Source: Stratiolaelaps scimitus (taxonomy: Eukaryota > Arthropoda > Arachnida > Mesostigmata > Laelapidae). From it: DNA of 64,000 nucleotides. This document shows positions 63,282 through 64,000 of this stretch, piece by piece (position 1 is the stretch's first letter; each line of letters begins with the position of its first letter). The DNA is taken from positions 744,001 through 808,000 of the forward strand of contig JABWDB010000016.1 in NCBI GenBank assembly GCA_019614645.1, in the 5' to 3' direction. The position numbers were made by a program, and so were the translations under genes. The notes under the pieces were generated by a model. The model was given only the letters and a program-made list of their open reading frames with translations. It ran no database searches and was not told the DNA's origin.

Positions 63282-64000
63282 GTCTCTTAGCATTCACCGT
63301 TGCCTGGTGTGTCAAGTTGTTAGTCAGTGTGGCAGGCTTCCCCCAATGAAGTCGTTAGGCGATTGCGGGCAGCGTGGTACTTAGCGAAATTCCCCACACA
63401 TCTAGATGCACCAGCATCCTTCGTTTGAATAATGAAAGCGAGCGACTCTGTACGGTACACGACATGTACAGCAAACCATGCCTGTTCTTCCAATTCAATC
63501 CTTCGTATCCTTTACTATTATACCTATCGCCCTCTGATTGAGGAACTCCGCGTCGATCTATGCGACTTCCACTCGCATCTTTTGGGACGTTAAAGTGGGA
63601 TTTGCTCGTTCGTAGAAGTGAGGCAAAAATTTATCTTCATTGTGCAGTTGCATTATTAATTACGTGAAACTATAATAAGGTCCATTGGTTCCCGACCCAC
63701 TTACCACTGTGTTATGTCGCCCACTGAATCGAAAAGTCTGTTTGCGTTACATCTCCAGGTATGCACCTTATACCGAGTGCTTATATTCTATCATATGCGA
63801 TGGGAAATACATCTGACAAGCGGCAACTTGCTTGGTAAGCCAATGCCTTACGAAGCACTTCGTCGTATTTTTCATGTTTCTTGAATTAACATAGTTCCAT
63901 ACTGAAAATATTTCCAAAACAGTGCGAAATGATCGTTTTCTTTCACCCAATTACGTTACTATTCGTCATTCTCCCATTCGCATTAATTCTTGAGAAATAA

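Larger units (their letters stand above)
61840..64000. other. Downstream of IR gene B: no gene seen
   Basis: The start should be the IR gene B 3' UTR; the nearest poly(A)-like hexamer noticed is ATTAAA near 62,532, too far to be convincing. (TA)n tracts lie at 62,688-62,708 and 63,258-63,281. Other short ORFs show no motif. Confidence 0.55.

Noticed and set aside
1..64000. CRISPR arrays, operons, ribosome binding sites, rRNA genes
   Set aside because: No spaced direct repeats, polycistronic ORFs or rRNA-like sequence; the window is eukaryotic with spliced genes.

Overview
This is animal nuclear DNA. Coding sequence is sparse and split by GT-AG introns, the background is AT-rich with many (TA)n tracts, and old transposable-element remnants are scattered through it. 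The two receptor families present suggest an arthropod. A divergent ionotropic-receptor pair, mariner and LINE debris, and the general base composition would suit a parasitiform mite such as Varroa. That taxonomic guess is inference; no single sequence feature proves it.

Left third (1-16,033): one gene on the minus strand. Six exons join in consistent phases into a rhodopsin-family (class A) G-protein-coupled receptor of about 391 residues, probably a neuropeptide receptor. All seven membrane helices and their signature residues can be placed, and the TM3 Cys-to-Asp spacing across a splice junction is exactly canonical. Its introns hold microsatellites, a tRNA-derived SINE fragment and a short element with perfect 43-base inverted repeats.

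Middle (16,034-44,051): no confident gene. It holds decayed LINE reverse-transcriptase remnants on both strands (about 19.4-20.4 kb and 21.5-22.1 kb), a mariner transposase pseudogene (about 31.4-32.1 kb), a second SINE tail, some GC-rich blocks, and weak candidate exons. The most interesting of these is a cysteine-rich two-exon candidate at 37.8-38.5 kb.

Right third (44,052-64,000): two paralogous ionotropic receptor (IR/iGluR-like) genes arranged head to head. Gene A is on the minus strand (44,052-46,720; three exons, 660 aa) and gene B on the plus strand (58,903-61,839; three exons, 655 aa). Their first coding exons are both exactly 446 codons, and both introns lie at the same protein positions in phase 0, so they come from an inverted duplication. 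About 12.2 kb lies between their start codons, containing a LINE fragment, microsatellites and an unexplained 104-codon ORF just upstream of gene A.

The GPCR and the IR pair are not an operon or pathway unit. Both families act at the plasma membrane in signal reception, the IRs probably in chemosensory neurons. I found no clear previously undescribed system. The best leads are the IR pair with its altered pore motif, the inverted-repeat element next to the SINE, and the cysteine-rich candidate.
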